64,000 nt of DNA from Flammeovirga sp. OC4 (GTDB lineage: Bacteria > Bacteroidota > Bacteroidia > Cytophagales > Flammeovirgaceae): contig NZ_JTAM01000011.1 of the NCBI RefSeq assembly GCF_000812565.1, positions 1-64,000 on the forward strand. Direction: 5' to 3'. This document shows, one piece after another, positions 19,109-26,995 of this stretch (position 1 is its first letter; the number at the start of each line of letters is the position of its first letter). The notes under the pieces were generated by a model that was not told the DNA's origin, ran no database searches, and saw nothing but the letters and a program-made list of their open reading frames with translations. A program made the translations under genes and the position numbers.

Positions 19109-20260
19109 ATGGCACTATCTACTGATAATAAAAAGGTCAATGAGCCAATCAATTTCTTTGAACATATCCCCGAAGTGATGACGCTTAAATTGCAGAAGCC
19201 TATATTACACCATACCATCTTTTGGATGATTTACTTTGTTTTGAACGGATTGAGATGGGGAAGCTACTACGATGACTACACTTACTCTTTCCAATCTAAT
19301 ATAATAGGTTTTGCGATTCATATCCCCCTTACGTACTATCACGCGTATTATTTACTTCCAAAATTCATCCCTTCGAAGAAATATATCCTTTATTTACTAA
19401 ATCTCTCAGGTGCTTTAGTGGTAATGATGTACGCCAAAGTGTTCCTTACTCAACAGTTTTTGTTGCCCGTTTGGCCTGAAGCAGGAACGCAAGCGGAGAT
19501 TTTTAGTGTCAATCATGTGGTCGCTATTATTACTGGTGAATTGTATGTACTAGGTATCACTACCTCTATTGCTCTAACAAGAAATTGGATCATTAATCAG
19601 AAACGTACTCGTGAGTTGGAAAAACAAAACATGATGACTGAATTAAATTTATTGAAGTCACAAATTCAACCTCACTTCCTTTTCAATACTTTAAATAATA
19701 TCTACTCTCTCACTCTTGACAAAAGTGATGATGCTCCAGATGCCGTTATTAAACTTTCGGAGTTGATGAGCTATATGCTTTATCAAAAAGAAGCCAGAGT
19801 ATTACTTTCAGATGAGATGTATTATATGCAAAATTATCTTGATCTTGAAAAATTACGTTTTGGTGATCGACTTCATCTCACCTTTGAGATCGAGGGAGAT
19901 GATGATGGGGTTAGGGTTCCGCAGTTGTTATTATTGCCATTTATTGAAAACACCTTTAAACATGGTACTAAGAACAAATTAAATGAAATTGATATCTCAC
20001 TTCACTTGAAGATCTCACAAGATTTTATCACATTTGAAGTAGAAAATCCTAACATTGACCAAACACCTCTACCGTTTAATCTCACTACTGATACAGAAAA
20101 TAAACCTAAAACCGGTGGATTTGGACTTGAAAACGCTAGAAGAAGATTAGGTTTGCTATATGGTGAACGCTATTCTTTGGATATTAACGATGGGGAGAAG
20201 ATTTTTAAAGTAACACTTAAAATTCCAAGAGATGAGCAAAATAAAATGTCTAATCATTGA
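19109..20260 (+). CDS. LytS/YehU-type membrane sensor histidine kinase
   Basis: The 383-residue protein has about four membrane helices in residues 30-165, a short coiled coil, then a His_kinase domain (PF06580) with His189 in QIQPHFLFNTLNNIYSL. An HATPase_c domain follows (LLLLPFIENTFKHG N-box; GGFGLENARRRL G-box). Such kinases autophosphorylate and pass phosphate to a LytTR-type regulator. The next gene encodes that partner and overlaps this one by 29 bp in another frame, suggesting tight co-expression. No extracellular sensor domain is visible, so the stimulus is probably sensed within the membrane or passed on by a partner. Confidence 0.92.
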   Translation: MALSTDNKKVNEPINFFEHIPEVMTLKLQKPILHHTIFWMIYFVLNGLRWGSYYDDYTYSFQSNIIGFAIHIPLTYYHAYYLLPKFIPSKKYILYLLNLSGALVVMMYAKVFLTQQFLLPVWPEAGTQAEIFSVNHVVAIITGELYVLGITTSIALTRNWIINQKRTRELEKQNMMTELNLLKSQIQPHFLFNTLNNIYSLTLDKSDDAPDAVIKLSELMSYMLYQKEARVLLSDEMYYMQNYLDLEKLRFGDRLHLTFEIEGDDDGVRVPQLLLLPFIENTFKHGTKNKLNEIDISLHLKISQDFITFEVENPNIDQTPLPFNLTTDTENKPKTGGFGLENARRRLGLLYGERYSLDINDGEKIFKVTLKIPRDEQNKMSNH

Positions 20261-20999
20261 TGATGAACCTTTGGCTATAAAGGTGATTGAAAACTACTTG
20301 TTGCGTCTCAATGAATTTGAAATTGTGGCAAAATGCGAAAGTGCCATTGAAGCCTTCAATATATTACAAAATAACAAAGTTGACCTTCTGTTTTTAGATA
20401 TAAACATGCCAATGCTTACAGGTATTGATTTTGTAAAATCATTAGAACAGAAACCAGAAGTAATACTGACTACTGCACACAGAGAATACGCTTTAGAAGG
20501 GTTTGAAATCTCTGCTTTAGATTATTTATTGAAGCCGATCTCATTTCAACGTTTTTTGAAAGCGGCCAATAAGGCTTCTCAATTTATACACACCAAAGAG
20601 GCTGCCAAAGCACCTACAAAATCGGTGGTTTCTACTCCAACGTCTTCTTCTACTACAACTGACGACGAACGTTTTATTTTCCTGAAAGTGGAAAAGAAAA
20701 TGTTGAAAGTATTCTTAGACGATATCATTTACATGGAAAGTCTTAAAGATTACTTAAGAATATATACTAAGGAAAAAGAAATGGTAGTGCATTATACACT
20801 GACCAAAATATTGGAAAACTTACCTGAGGATGAATTTATAAGAATTCATAGGTCTTATGCGATCTCACTGAAAAAAGTCAATGCTATAGAGGGAAATCAA
20901 GTAGAACTAAAAAATGGCAAAATGCTACCAATTGGTCGTCTTTATCAACAAACCGTAAAAGATACCATTTATAGTAAAGGTATAATGCCGAATTCTTAA
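20232..20999 (+). CDS. LytTR-family response regulator
   Basis: The 255-residue protein has an N-terminal receiver domain (acidic IDDEP, phospho-acceptor Asp56 in LFLDINMP, Lys in YLLKPIS). A Ser/Thr-rich linker (about 128-145) joins it to a C-terminal LytTR DNA-binding domain (FLKVEKKMLKVFLDDIIYMESLKDYLRIY, then RIHRSYAISLKKV). It is encoded directly after and overlapping its LytS-type kinase. Likely targets are the direct repeats in the divergent promoter region upstream of susC and the kinase gene. Confidence 0.92.
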   Translation: MSKIKCLIIDDEPLAIKVIENYLLRLNEFEIVAKCESAIEAFNILQNNKVDLLFLDINMPMLTGIDFVKSLEQKPEVILTTAHREYALEGFEISALDYLLKPISFQRFLKAANKASQFIHTKEAAKAPTKSVVSTPTSSSTTTDDERFIFLKVEKKMLKVFLDDIIYMESLKDYLRIYTKEKEMVVHYTLTKILENLPEDEFIRIHRSYAISLKKVNAIEGNQVELKNGKMLPIGRLYQQTVKDTIYSKGIMPNS

Positions 21000-21014
21000 T
21001 TAAACGATTCCAAG

Positions 21015-21800
21015 ATGTTTACTTTCAAACCCGCCACTCAAAAGAAATACAAACACCCTCTTGTTTTGATTCATGGAGCATTGTTTAATGGTGAAGCTTG
21101 GAGAGGTAATTTTTTGGATTATTTTGCCACTTTAGGATATGACACTTATGCAATCCACCTCAGCGGGCATGGACAAAATGAAAGTAAACTCTTTCTAAAC
21201 CTTTATGGTTTAGACCAATATACTGAAGATGTCATTCAGCTCATTACTTCTTTAGATGAAAAGCCCATTCTAATAGGGCATTCAATGGGAGGCCTTGTCA
21301 CACAATTGGTAGGTCAAAAAGTAAAACTACAAGCAGCAGTTTTGTTAGCGGCTGTTCCTCCTTTTGGTATCTTTAGAGCAATGTCAGGATTTTTTCTCAC
21401 TGACCCTTTTAGTTGGGGCAAGTTTGCTGCTTCTGCTTTATTTCCCTTCGGAAAATATATTGAAACTACTCCTCCTGAAGGAATTTATACTACTCTCCCA
21501 TCATTAGAAGTGCGTCAGCATGTTAATAAAAATATGCAACGAGAGTCTATTCGAGCTCTTTTGGAAATGATGTGGAGAGACTTTGAAATTGACGCTTCTA
21601 AAATCAGTTTTCCAATGGTACATATTGGTTTTCGTGATGATAAAATTATCTTTCCTGAGGATGTTGAAAAAACAGCTCAATTTTATGGTAAAGAAGCTAA
21701 AATATTTGAAAAACGGGCACATGCATTCATGTTTGAACCCAACTGGAAAGAAGTTGGAGAATACGTACAAGAATGGCTTCAAGAAAATGCCTTGCACTAA
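21015..21800 (+). CDS. Alpha/beta-fold hydrolase
   Basis: The 261-residue protein has the alpha/beta-hydrolase core: an oxyanion segment LVLIHGALFNG, the nucleophile elbow GHSMGG with Ser90, an acidic residue in GFRDDKI and a late His in KRAHAFMFEPNW. It has no signal peptide and should be cytoplasmic. It lies 15 bp after the LytTR gene and is probably co-transcribed. The family includes esterases, lipases and C-C hydrolases, and the substrate cannot be assigned. Its 3' end overlaps a convergent gene by 4 bp. Confidence 0.85.
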   Translation: MFTFKPATQKKYKHPLVLIHGALFNGEAWRGNFLDYFATLGYDTYAIHLSGHGQNESKLFLNLYGLDQYTEDVIQLITSLDEKPILIGHSMGGLVTQLVGQKVKLQAAVLLAAVPPFGIFRAMSGFFLTDPFSWGKFAASALFPFGKYIETTPPEGIYTTLPSLEVRQHVNKNMQRESIRALLEMMWRDFEIDASKISFPMVHIGFRDDKIIFPEDVEKTAQFYGKEAKIFEKRAHAFMFEPNWKEVGEYVQEWLQENALH

Positions 21801-22624
21801 TTCATCATCACTTCTAACCCATTGTAATAGTTTACAATCTTGATCAGGTCTTCCTTATTTTTATATTGAAGGTTTTGCTTTCTCATATATTCATTCATCT
21901 CTTCCTCCTTTCCATCAAAAACCTTTATAAAAGTTTTTCTTTTGACATTCAAATCATAAATATTTCTTCCTTCAATAAGCAAGTAAAGTCTTTCTTTCAG
22001 TTTATAACTATAATAAACTTCATCTTGTCTTCCTCCTCTAATATCATGTACGTTATTTTCTAATTCTCTTCTTCTTTCGGGATCAAAATGAGCGTTAGTT
22101 CTATGAATCGTTTTCAGTAAATAAGGATAAGCAATAATACCTACTTTTCCTTCCACAATTGTTTCAAAAATACCTATTGCAGGATGTTCATCTCTATAAT
22201 AGCGTTCGGCATTAACAAAGTGATGTTCTGTTTCAATTTTTTGCTCATATTCATCTACAGTATGAGCAATAAAGTCAAACTCATCAATTTCATGTTGCTC
22301 ATAAATCAAAACGGTAGTATCTTTCATTCCTTCTCCACCATAAAACTCAATATCTTCGACTTGTAAAACTTCCACTTGATCTCTTTCAAGATCGTAAAGT
22401 AAAGCTACATCCTTAAAAGTGGTTCCATCCTTCAAAGTTAGGTTGCCAATTTCCCATCCTGAATGATAAAATACCATGCTGTCTCTCTCATTTAGAGCTT
22501 GATTTTCCAAATCTTTGGTAGCGGCATGAATCATATCATTCTTCTTCTTTTTATCTTTTTTCTGAGCAAAAAGAAGAGAGCTTGATACTAAAAATAACAA
22601 TGTTAAATAAGAGAATCTGTACAT
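21797..22624 (-). CDS. Secreted protein of unknown function
   Basis: I do not recognise a family. The 275-residue product starts with a signal peptide (residues 1-20, ending LLFAQ) and a Lys-rich stretch (KKDKKKK). A charged, mostly beta/alpha-mixed region follows. The segments WEIGNLTLKDGTTFKDVALLYD and EGKVGIIAYPYLLK look like the strand-rich proteins common in the Bacteroidota periplasm. It has no cysteine after the signal and no repeats. It is convergent with the alpha/beta hydrolase, sharing 4 bp, with no terminator between them. Confidence 0.7.
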   Translation of the reverse strand: MYRFSYLTLLFLVSSSLLFAQKKDKKKKNDMIHAATKDLENQALNERDSMVFYHSGWEIGNLTLKDGTTFKDVALLYDLERDQVEVLQVEDIEFYGGEGMKDTTVLIYEQHEIDEFDFIAHTVDEYEQKIETEHHFVNAERYYRDEHPAIGIFETIVEGKVGIIAYPYLLKTIHRTNAHFDPERRRELENNVHDIRGGRQDEVYYSYKLKERLYLLIEGRNIYDLNVKRKTFIKVFDGKEEEMNEYMRKQNLQYKNKEDLIKIVNYYNGLEVMMN

Positions 22625-22732
22625 TTTTGAATTTAGTCTTGGTTTTCATTTCATCCTCACAGCCATTTTATCAAATGGCGTCTTCACATTATTAATATAC
22701 TGAAGTTAGGGAAGAAAGCAAGTTTTTGGACA

Positions 22733-22771
22733 CAAAAAAAGAGGTTGAACTATGTAATAGAACAACCCCTT
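22733..22771 (-). terminator. Terminator of tpiA
   Basis: On the minus strand an imperfect stem (AGGGGTTGTTCT with AGTTCAACCTCT, 22741-22771) is followed by seven T residues. It lies about 50 nt after the tpiA stop. Confidence 0.75.
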
Positions 22772-22817
22772 TTAAACACGTTTATCTTTAATGCGTAACG
22801 TAACGCCTAATTTCTAA

Positions 22818-23579
22818 TTAGTATGATTTAGAGATTTCGATGAAGTCTCTAGCTACTAATGAAGCACCACCGATCAAACCACCGTCAACGTCAGGTTGAG
22901 CGAATAATTCTTGAGCGTTGCTAGGCTTAGCAGAACCACCATATAAGATAGAAGTAGCATCAGCAACTTCTTGACCGTATTTAGCAGCAACCATATCACG
23001 GATATCTTTGTGCATTTCTTGTGCTTGTGCAGATGAAGCTGTTTTACCAGTACCGATCGCCCAAACTGGCTCGTATGCTAAAACTACTTTACCGAAGTCC
23101 TCAGCAGAAAGGTGGAATAAACCTTCTGACAATTGCTTCTCTACAACTTCTTTTTGAGTACCTGCTTCACGCTCCTCTAATACCTCACCGATACAGAAGA
23201 TAGGCAACATACCGTTAGCGATTACCGCGTCAGTTTTAGTAGCCAATGTAGCATTTGACTCACCAAAATACTCACGACGCTCAGAGTGACCCAAGATTAC
23301 GTAATCAATACCATAAGAAGCTAATTGCGCTGCAGAAATTTCTCCTGTATAAGCACCTTTTGGCTCTGTGTAGCAGTTTTGAGCACCAACAAATACATTA
23401 GCAGTATCACCAACTAATGATTTTACTTTGCTTAAATGAATGAAAGGAGTACACATGATAACTTTAACGTCTGACGGAGTCTCGTCTTTTGCGATATTCA
23501 CTACTTCTGATGCTAAAGATTCAGCGTCTTCCTTAAGAAGATTCATTTTCCAGTTACCTGCAACAATTTTTTGTCTCAT
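22818..23579 (-). CDS. tpiA: Triosephosphate isomerase
   Basis: The 253-residue protein interconverts dihydroxyacetone phosphate and glyceraldehyde 3-phosphate in glycolysis and gluconeogenesis in the cytoplasm. It has the TIM-barrel signatures: GNWKMN with catalytic Lys11, the catalytic His98 in ILGHSERR, Glu170 in [15 protein letters not shown] (active-site loop) and the phosphate-binding GGSAKPSN and GGASL motifs. Length is standard. It stands alone between its terminator and a 1.5-kb gene-free region. Confidence 0.98.
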   Translation of the reverse strand: MRQKIVAGNWKMNLLKEDAESLASEVVNIAKDETPSDVKVIMCTPFIHLSKVKSLVGDTANVFVGAQNCYTEPKGAYTGEISAAQLASYGIDYVILGHSERREYFGESNATLATKTDAVIANGMLPIFCIGEVLEEREAGTQKEVVEKQLSEGLFHLSAEDFGKVVLAYEPVWAIGTGKTASSAQAQEMHKDIRDMVAAKYGQEVADATSILYGGSAKPSNAQELFAQPDVDGGLIGGASLVARDFIEISKSY

Positions 23580-23904
23580 GATGTAAATTTTCTTTTATAA
23601 GATGAATTTTTTAATCAGTTGCGAATATACGTACCTACATCTTATTTTGAAAATGAGTTTCGTCATACTCAGTTAGTAAGCTTATAAAATAGTATCACCA
23701 ATTTATTATTTGTTTTTAAGCTAAATACCTCCAAAAAATTATTATTTCTCCCAATTTCTTGAAATGAAGTTTTTACTTATGATAAAATTTAGAGTTCAAC
23801 CCTAAAATAATCTAAAATTCGGGTATTTTATTCACTATTTCCTGCCCAAATTTCGAAGAAAAAATCAAAAGTGAATGAATTGTAATGAATAACTTTTTTA
23901 ATTT

Positions 23905-23939
23905 TTCCATATTATGGAATATTTGTTTCATTTTGAAAC
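23905..23939 (+). promoter_or_regulatory. Twin palindromes over a promoter-like box
   Basis: TTCCATA-T-TATGGAA (23905-23919) and GTTTCA-TTT-TGAAAC (23925-23939) are two perfect 15-bp palindromes. Between and overlapping them is AATATTTG (23918-23925), a near match to the Bacteroidota -7 box. This looks like an operator-controlled promoter for the RNA that ends at 24143. Confidence 0.4.
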
Positions 23940-24143
23940 TTTAAAATATGCCAAAAAACATAAAATAAATCAATACACACTGATTTACAGATAGTTAACT
24001 TACTTTCAACTTTATGGCACAGTAAGTGAATAAGTATTAATGGGTAAAGAAACATAGGTTAGTCACCTATTGTATGGCATGATACACCAGTAACATTAAC
24101 CAGCTGTGGAAAGACACTTGAAATATTTCAAGTGTTTTTTTTT
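23930..24143 (+). ncRNA. Candidate orphan non-coding RNA ending at a perfect terminator
   Basis: A 10-bp perfect hairpin (ACACTTGAAA / TTTCAAGTGT, 24114-24135) followed by nine T residues is a textbook rightward terminator, but no gene lies upstream on this strand. The 130 nt before it can fold: CACAG (24017) with CTGTG (24104), a TAGGT/ACCTA stem near 24055-24070, and TGTAT/ATACA near 24071-24086. Only frames of a few codons exist. It lacks the SRP GGAAG loop motif, and I recognise no riboswitch. The 5' end is a guess based on the box at 23918-23925. Confidence 0.45.
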
Positions 24144-24161
24144 GTCTTTACTTTAGAACAC

Positions 24162-24245
24162 AAAAAAAGCCATCTAAAAGATGGCTCATTTTGTCATATA
24201 ATCTAACTACTGTCTATACTACTTTTTCATTCTATCTATTTATAA
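24162..24245 (-). ncRNA. Terminator-linked RNA-like element, copy A
   Basis: Read leftward, a 24-nt block (24199-24222, core GTAGTATAGACAGTAG) is followed after 12 nt by a perfect 8-bp hairpin (AGCCATCT / AGATGGCT, 24168-24186) and seven T residues. The same 24-nt block, identical, precedes another terminator at 31472-31560. About 18 nt before the block is also similar between copies. All three frames through the block have stops. It may be the 3' end of a small RNA family or a repeat inserted in 3' regions. Confidence 0.45.
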
Positions 24246-24448
24246 AAACGAAAGACAGTAATGTTCGATTTATAGAATCCTATCATAAAGTATCAAAATT
24301 TAACTTTTTTAGTTTGTTATCAAACAGATTGAAAACTAGGTTTTCGTTAACTTTTAATTCATATTTCTACAAGCATTTATAGGATATACTTTCAAGCTTC
24401 CCTCTTCTTCATTTTTGTCTTAACACAAGAACGAAGCAAAAAAGTCAA

Positions 24449-24576
24449 GGCTTTGAAGTCAAAAGCTAAATTCCATTCCTCTCACCTCAATGATTTTAAA
24501 CTCGCTGCGCTCAAACAGCAAAATCATTTTTAACGGCTCAATACATGAAATTATTAACGCTTTTCCCTTCAAGGCC
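24449..24576. repeat. Nested inverted-repeat element
   Basis: Three nested pairs of arms fold one 128-bp unit. The outer arms GGCTTTGAAG and CTTCAAGGCC (24449 / 24567) match 9 of 10. The middle arms AAAAGC and GCTTTT (24461 / 24559) match 6 of 6. The inner arms AATGATTTT and AAAATCATT (24489 / 24520) match 9 of 9. The central loop contains CTCGCTGCGCTCAAACAGC. It has no coding capacity. From memory, similar intergenic sequences with a CTCGCTGCGCTC core recur in Bacteroidota genomes, so this is probably a dispersed repeat. Confidence 0.5.
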
Positions 24577-24736
24577 AAGGAAAGCACTACCAAACGAATT
24601 GGGTAGAAAATTCACTGGCGCTAATGTTAAAGTTAGCGTCATTCGTGTCCTATTGATTCACAGAAATCTCCGATTTCTAAATAATAAATAGTCGAAAACT
24701 TAGTTTAAAGCACATCAAATAATGCATCTAAACATT

Positions 24737-24765
24737 AAAAAAGGCTTTACTTAAAAAGTAAAACC
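24737..24765 (-). terminator. Leftward terminator-like hairpin without an obvious gene
   Basis: On the minus strand an 11-bp stem with one G-U pair (24742-24765) is followed by six T residues. No leftward gene lies upstream before 25055, so it may end a short RNA or antisense transcript. Confidence 0.45.
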
Positions 24766-24849
24766 TAATTACATCTCTTTGTTGTCTAATTTATAATCCG
24801 ATTCAAATATTTTGTGTTGATGTCACTCGTACTATTAAAACACAACCGA

Positions 24850-24913
24850 GTAAGTAAAGGTTCATTTCGATTTTTTTATTTTGAAAAAAAATAAAAAAAT
24901 GAACATTACTTAC
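24850..24913. repeat. Long AT-rich inverted repeat
   Basis: The arms GTAAGTaaaGGTTCATTT and AAATGAACattACTTAC extend inward through a T7-A-T4 / A4-T-A7 tract, giving roughly 26-28 paired bases in a 64-bp unit. It lies about 140 bp before the kinase gene at 25055. It could be a bidirectional terminator shielding that gene or a cruciform-prone regulatory site. Confidence 0.55.
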
Positions 24914-25054
24914 AAAATAGTTTGATTCATAAAACAACTATTTCAAACCTACAGTGCTCTATTATAAATAGTAAAATAATAGTCTGAAGGCGAATAGGAA
25001 TATTTTTTAACTACTAGCCTATTCCAAAAAATATCTTTTTGTTACTTTACTCAC

Positions 25055-26119
25055 ATGAACAAGTTTGTATCAAAAAAACTTCAATTACGAGAATTGATAA
25101 AAATGGCATTAATTACTTCACCTATTATTGCCATATACACTATCAGCCCGATGGTGATGCATATCGTATCAATTCCTTCACTAGAAAAAAGTCTGACTAC
25201 ACTAAATCATTTCAATCTCATGAAAGCTCTGATTGGAGTGTCAATTGTCATTCTTATGCTTTGGTTATTAAACATCTGGCTGCTTCATTTTTTAGATGAC
25301 CAACTCAATAGAAAGATCAACAAGAACTTGAAGTATTTATTTTCATTTTCTATCGTGTTTATTTTTTTCATTCTCCTTAAAGAAAAACGAGCACAGCACA
25401 ATACCGTCGACTTTGGAGTATTTGGTTATTATCCTTTAATAATGACTACTGCCAATAATACTTTCATTTTAATTCTCTATCGACTAATTACCGGCAAGCA
25501 TGAAAACGCTCAATTAGAATTAGATAAGACACGATTAGAGTTAGCGCAGTACGTTACGCAACAAGAGCAATTGAAAAATAAGATTCATCCTCATTTTATT
25601 TTTAACGCATTAAATACGCTCAAATTGTTAATCAAAAAGGAACAAAAAGCAGCGGAAGATTACCTTGTACGCTTATCATCACATTTGAGGTTTTCAATTA
25701 CAGAAGCAGCTAAAGACCAAGCCTTAATAAAAAATGAACTGGAATTCTGCCAGAATTATATTGAGTTACAAAAAGTTCGATTTGCTAATTCTATTCAATT
25801 TGAAAATCTTCTTCCGACTGAAGTTGTCAATAATGAATTCCTGCCAGTGGTTACGTTACAATCTTTGGCTGAAAACGCCATAAAGCATAATGCATTTACC
25901 CGGAATAATCCTCTTATAATACAAATTCAACAAAATGAGAACGGGTCTATCACATTTCGAAATAATCTGATTCCCAAAAGAAATAATGAAACCACTACAG
26001 GTACAGGGTTGAATAACCTTAAGAAAAGGTTCAAACTACTAGGAAATGATGAACCAGTGGTCCTCCACAATCTCAAAGAAAAACAATTTGAAGTCACTTT
26101 TAACTCCCTCAAAAAATGA
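25055..26119 (+). CDS. LytS-type membrane sensor histidine kinase
   Basis: The 354-residue protein has about four membrane helices (residues 15-155), then a coiled segment and a His_kinase domain with His180 in KIHPHFIFNALNTLKLL. An HATPase_c domain follows (TLQSLAENAIKHN; TGTGLNNLKKRF). It overlaps the next gene by 4 bp (ATGA), typical of translational coupling with its response regulator. Together they are the second LytS/LytTR pair in the window. The TonB receptor operon follows directly on the same strand and is the likely target. Confidence 0.92.
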   Translation: MNKFVSKKLQLRELIKMALITSPIIAIYTISPMVMHIVSIPSLEKSLTTLNHFNLMKALIGVSIVILMLWLLNIWLLHFLDDQLNRKINKNLKYLFSFSIVFIFFILLKEKRAQHNTVDFGVFGYYPLIMTTANNTFILILYRLITGKHENAQLELDKTRLELAQYVTQQEQLKNKIHPHFIFNALNTLKLLIKKEQKAAEDYLVRLSSHLRFSITEAAKDQALIKNELEFCQNYIELQKVRFANSIQFENLLPTEVVNNEFLPVVTLQSLAENAIKHNAFTRNNPLIIQIQQNENGSITFRNNLIPKRNNETTTGTGLNNLKKRFKLLGNDEPVVLHNLKEKQFEVTFNSLKK

Positions 26120-26877
26120 AGATTGTAATCATTGAAGATGAATATTTAATGGCTGATGAACTGGAATCATTGATCTTAGAATATGGTCCTGATAACAGTG
26201 TAGAAGCAAAGCTTACAACCATTGATGAGTCTATTGAATACCTCAAAAACAACCCTATGCCTGATCTTTTCTTTTCAGATATACAGCTACCTGACGGTTT
26301 GAGTTTTGAGATCTTTCAGGAAATAAAATGTGAGGTTCCTATTGTATTTTGTACGGCATATGATGAATATGCTTTGGAGGCTTTTAAGGTCAATGGAATT
26401 GATTATATCTTAAAACCATTTGATAATATCATCATCTCTGAAACGTTGCAGAAAGTCAATAGGATGATCAAAAGTAACGTCCAAAACACAACAGATTTTA
26501 CCTCTGTAATTGAGGAGCTATCGGGAGAAACGAAAAAGAAGGTCAAAAAAAACATTCTCATTTTTAAGGGTGAAAAAATCATTCCTGTCAAAACTCATCA
26601 AATTGCTCTGATTCATCTCGACTCTAGTGTGACTTATATTCACACTTTCGATGGGGAAAAATACACTACCGATCAGTCTTTAGACAACCTTGAATCTTGT
26701 TTGAATGAAGAGTTTTATAGAATCAATCGACAGTTTTTAGTCAATCGAAATGCCATTCATCATGTCTCAAAATATTTTGCCAGAAAACTTTTGGTAGAAA
26801 CTCAAGTCAACATTTCAGAAGACATCATTGTCAGTAAGGCCAAAGCAAGTGACTTTTTAAGATGGTTACAAGATTAA
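26116..26877 (+). CDS. LytTR-family response regulator
   Basis: The 253-residue protein has a receiver domain (IIEDE, phospho-acceptor Asp55 in FFSDIQLPDG, Lys in YILKPFD) and a C-terminal LytTR domain (KKKVKKNILIFKGEKIIPV, then YRINRQFLVNRNAIHHV). It is coupled to the kinase by a 4-bp overlap. Just downstream of its stop is a promoter with three phased GTT-centred half-sites that resemble LytTR binding sites. Control of the following TonB receptor operon is therefore likely. Confidence 0.92.
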   Translation: MKIVIIEDEYLMADELESLILEYGPDNSVEAKLTTIDESIEYLKNNPMPDLFFSDIQLPDGLSFEIFQEIKCEVPIVFCTAYDEYALEAFKVNGIDYILKPFDNIIISETLQKVNRMIKSNVQNTTDFTSVIEELSGETKKKVKKNILIFKGEKIIPVKTHQIALIHLDSSVTYIHTFDGEKYTTDQSLDNLESCLNEEFYRINRQFLVNRNAIHHVSKYFARKLLVETQVNISEDIIVSKAKASDFLRWLQD

Positions 26878-26894
26878 TAACATTATAAAAAAGG

Positions 26895-26948
26895 TGCCCG
26901 TTTAAAGTTTAAAATTGCCCGTTTAAGCACTTTTTTTGTAACGTTCGC
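26895..26948 (+). promoter_or_regulatory. Three phased LytTR-like half-sites before the TonB receptor operon
   Basis: TGCCCGTTTAA occurs twice as a perfect 11-bp direct repeat (26895-26905 and 26916-26926), 21 bp apart. A third related half-site, AACGTTCGC (26940-26948), follows with its GTT core 22 bp further on. The cores lie at 26900, 26921 and 26943. The known LytTR half-site consensus for AgrA-like proteins is [TA][AC][CA]GTTN[AG][TG] with a 12-13 bp gap, which these nearly match. A -7-like TAATATTTG (26961-26969) sits just downstream, so bound protein would touch the polymerase. Confidence 0.6.
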
Positions 26949-26995
26949 CCGATATGAATTTAATATTTGTATGAAATTAAAAACTTAATTTTAAT

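Larger units (their letters stand above)
23580..25054. other. 1.5-kb gene-free region rich in RNA-like and repeat structures
   Basis: No frame in this stretch shows coding character. In order it holds the tpiA leader, a twin-palindrome control site (23905-23939), a candidate rightward RNA ending at a perfect terminator (24143), a leftward RNA-like element (24162-24245), a nested inverted repeat (24449-24576), a leftward terminator (24737-24765) and a long AT-rich inverted repeat (24850-24913). Confidence 0.55.

Noticed and set aside
24014-24143. SRP (4.5S) RNA or tmRNA
   Set aside because: The region lacks the conserved SRP GGAAG loop and any tRNA-like ends or tag-peptide frame.
24191-24382. 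Rightward 63-codon frame in the gene-free region
   Set aside because: It runs antisense through the repeated RNA-like block, is AT-driven and has no recognisable protein features.
26895-26948. CRISPR-like direct repeats
   Set aside because: Repeats are 9-11 bp with 10-13 bp gaps in a promoter. There is no array, leader or cas gene; regulatory half-sites fit better.
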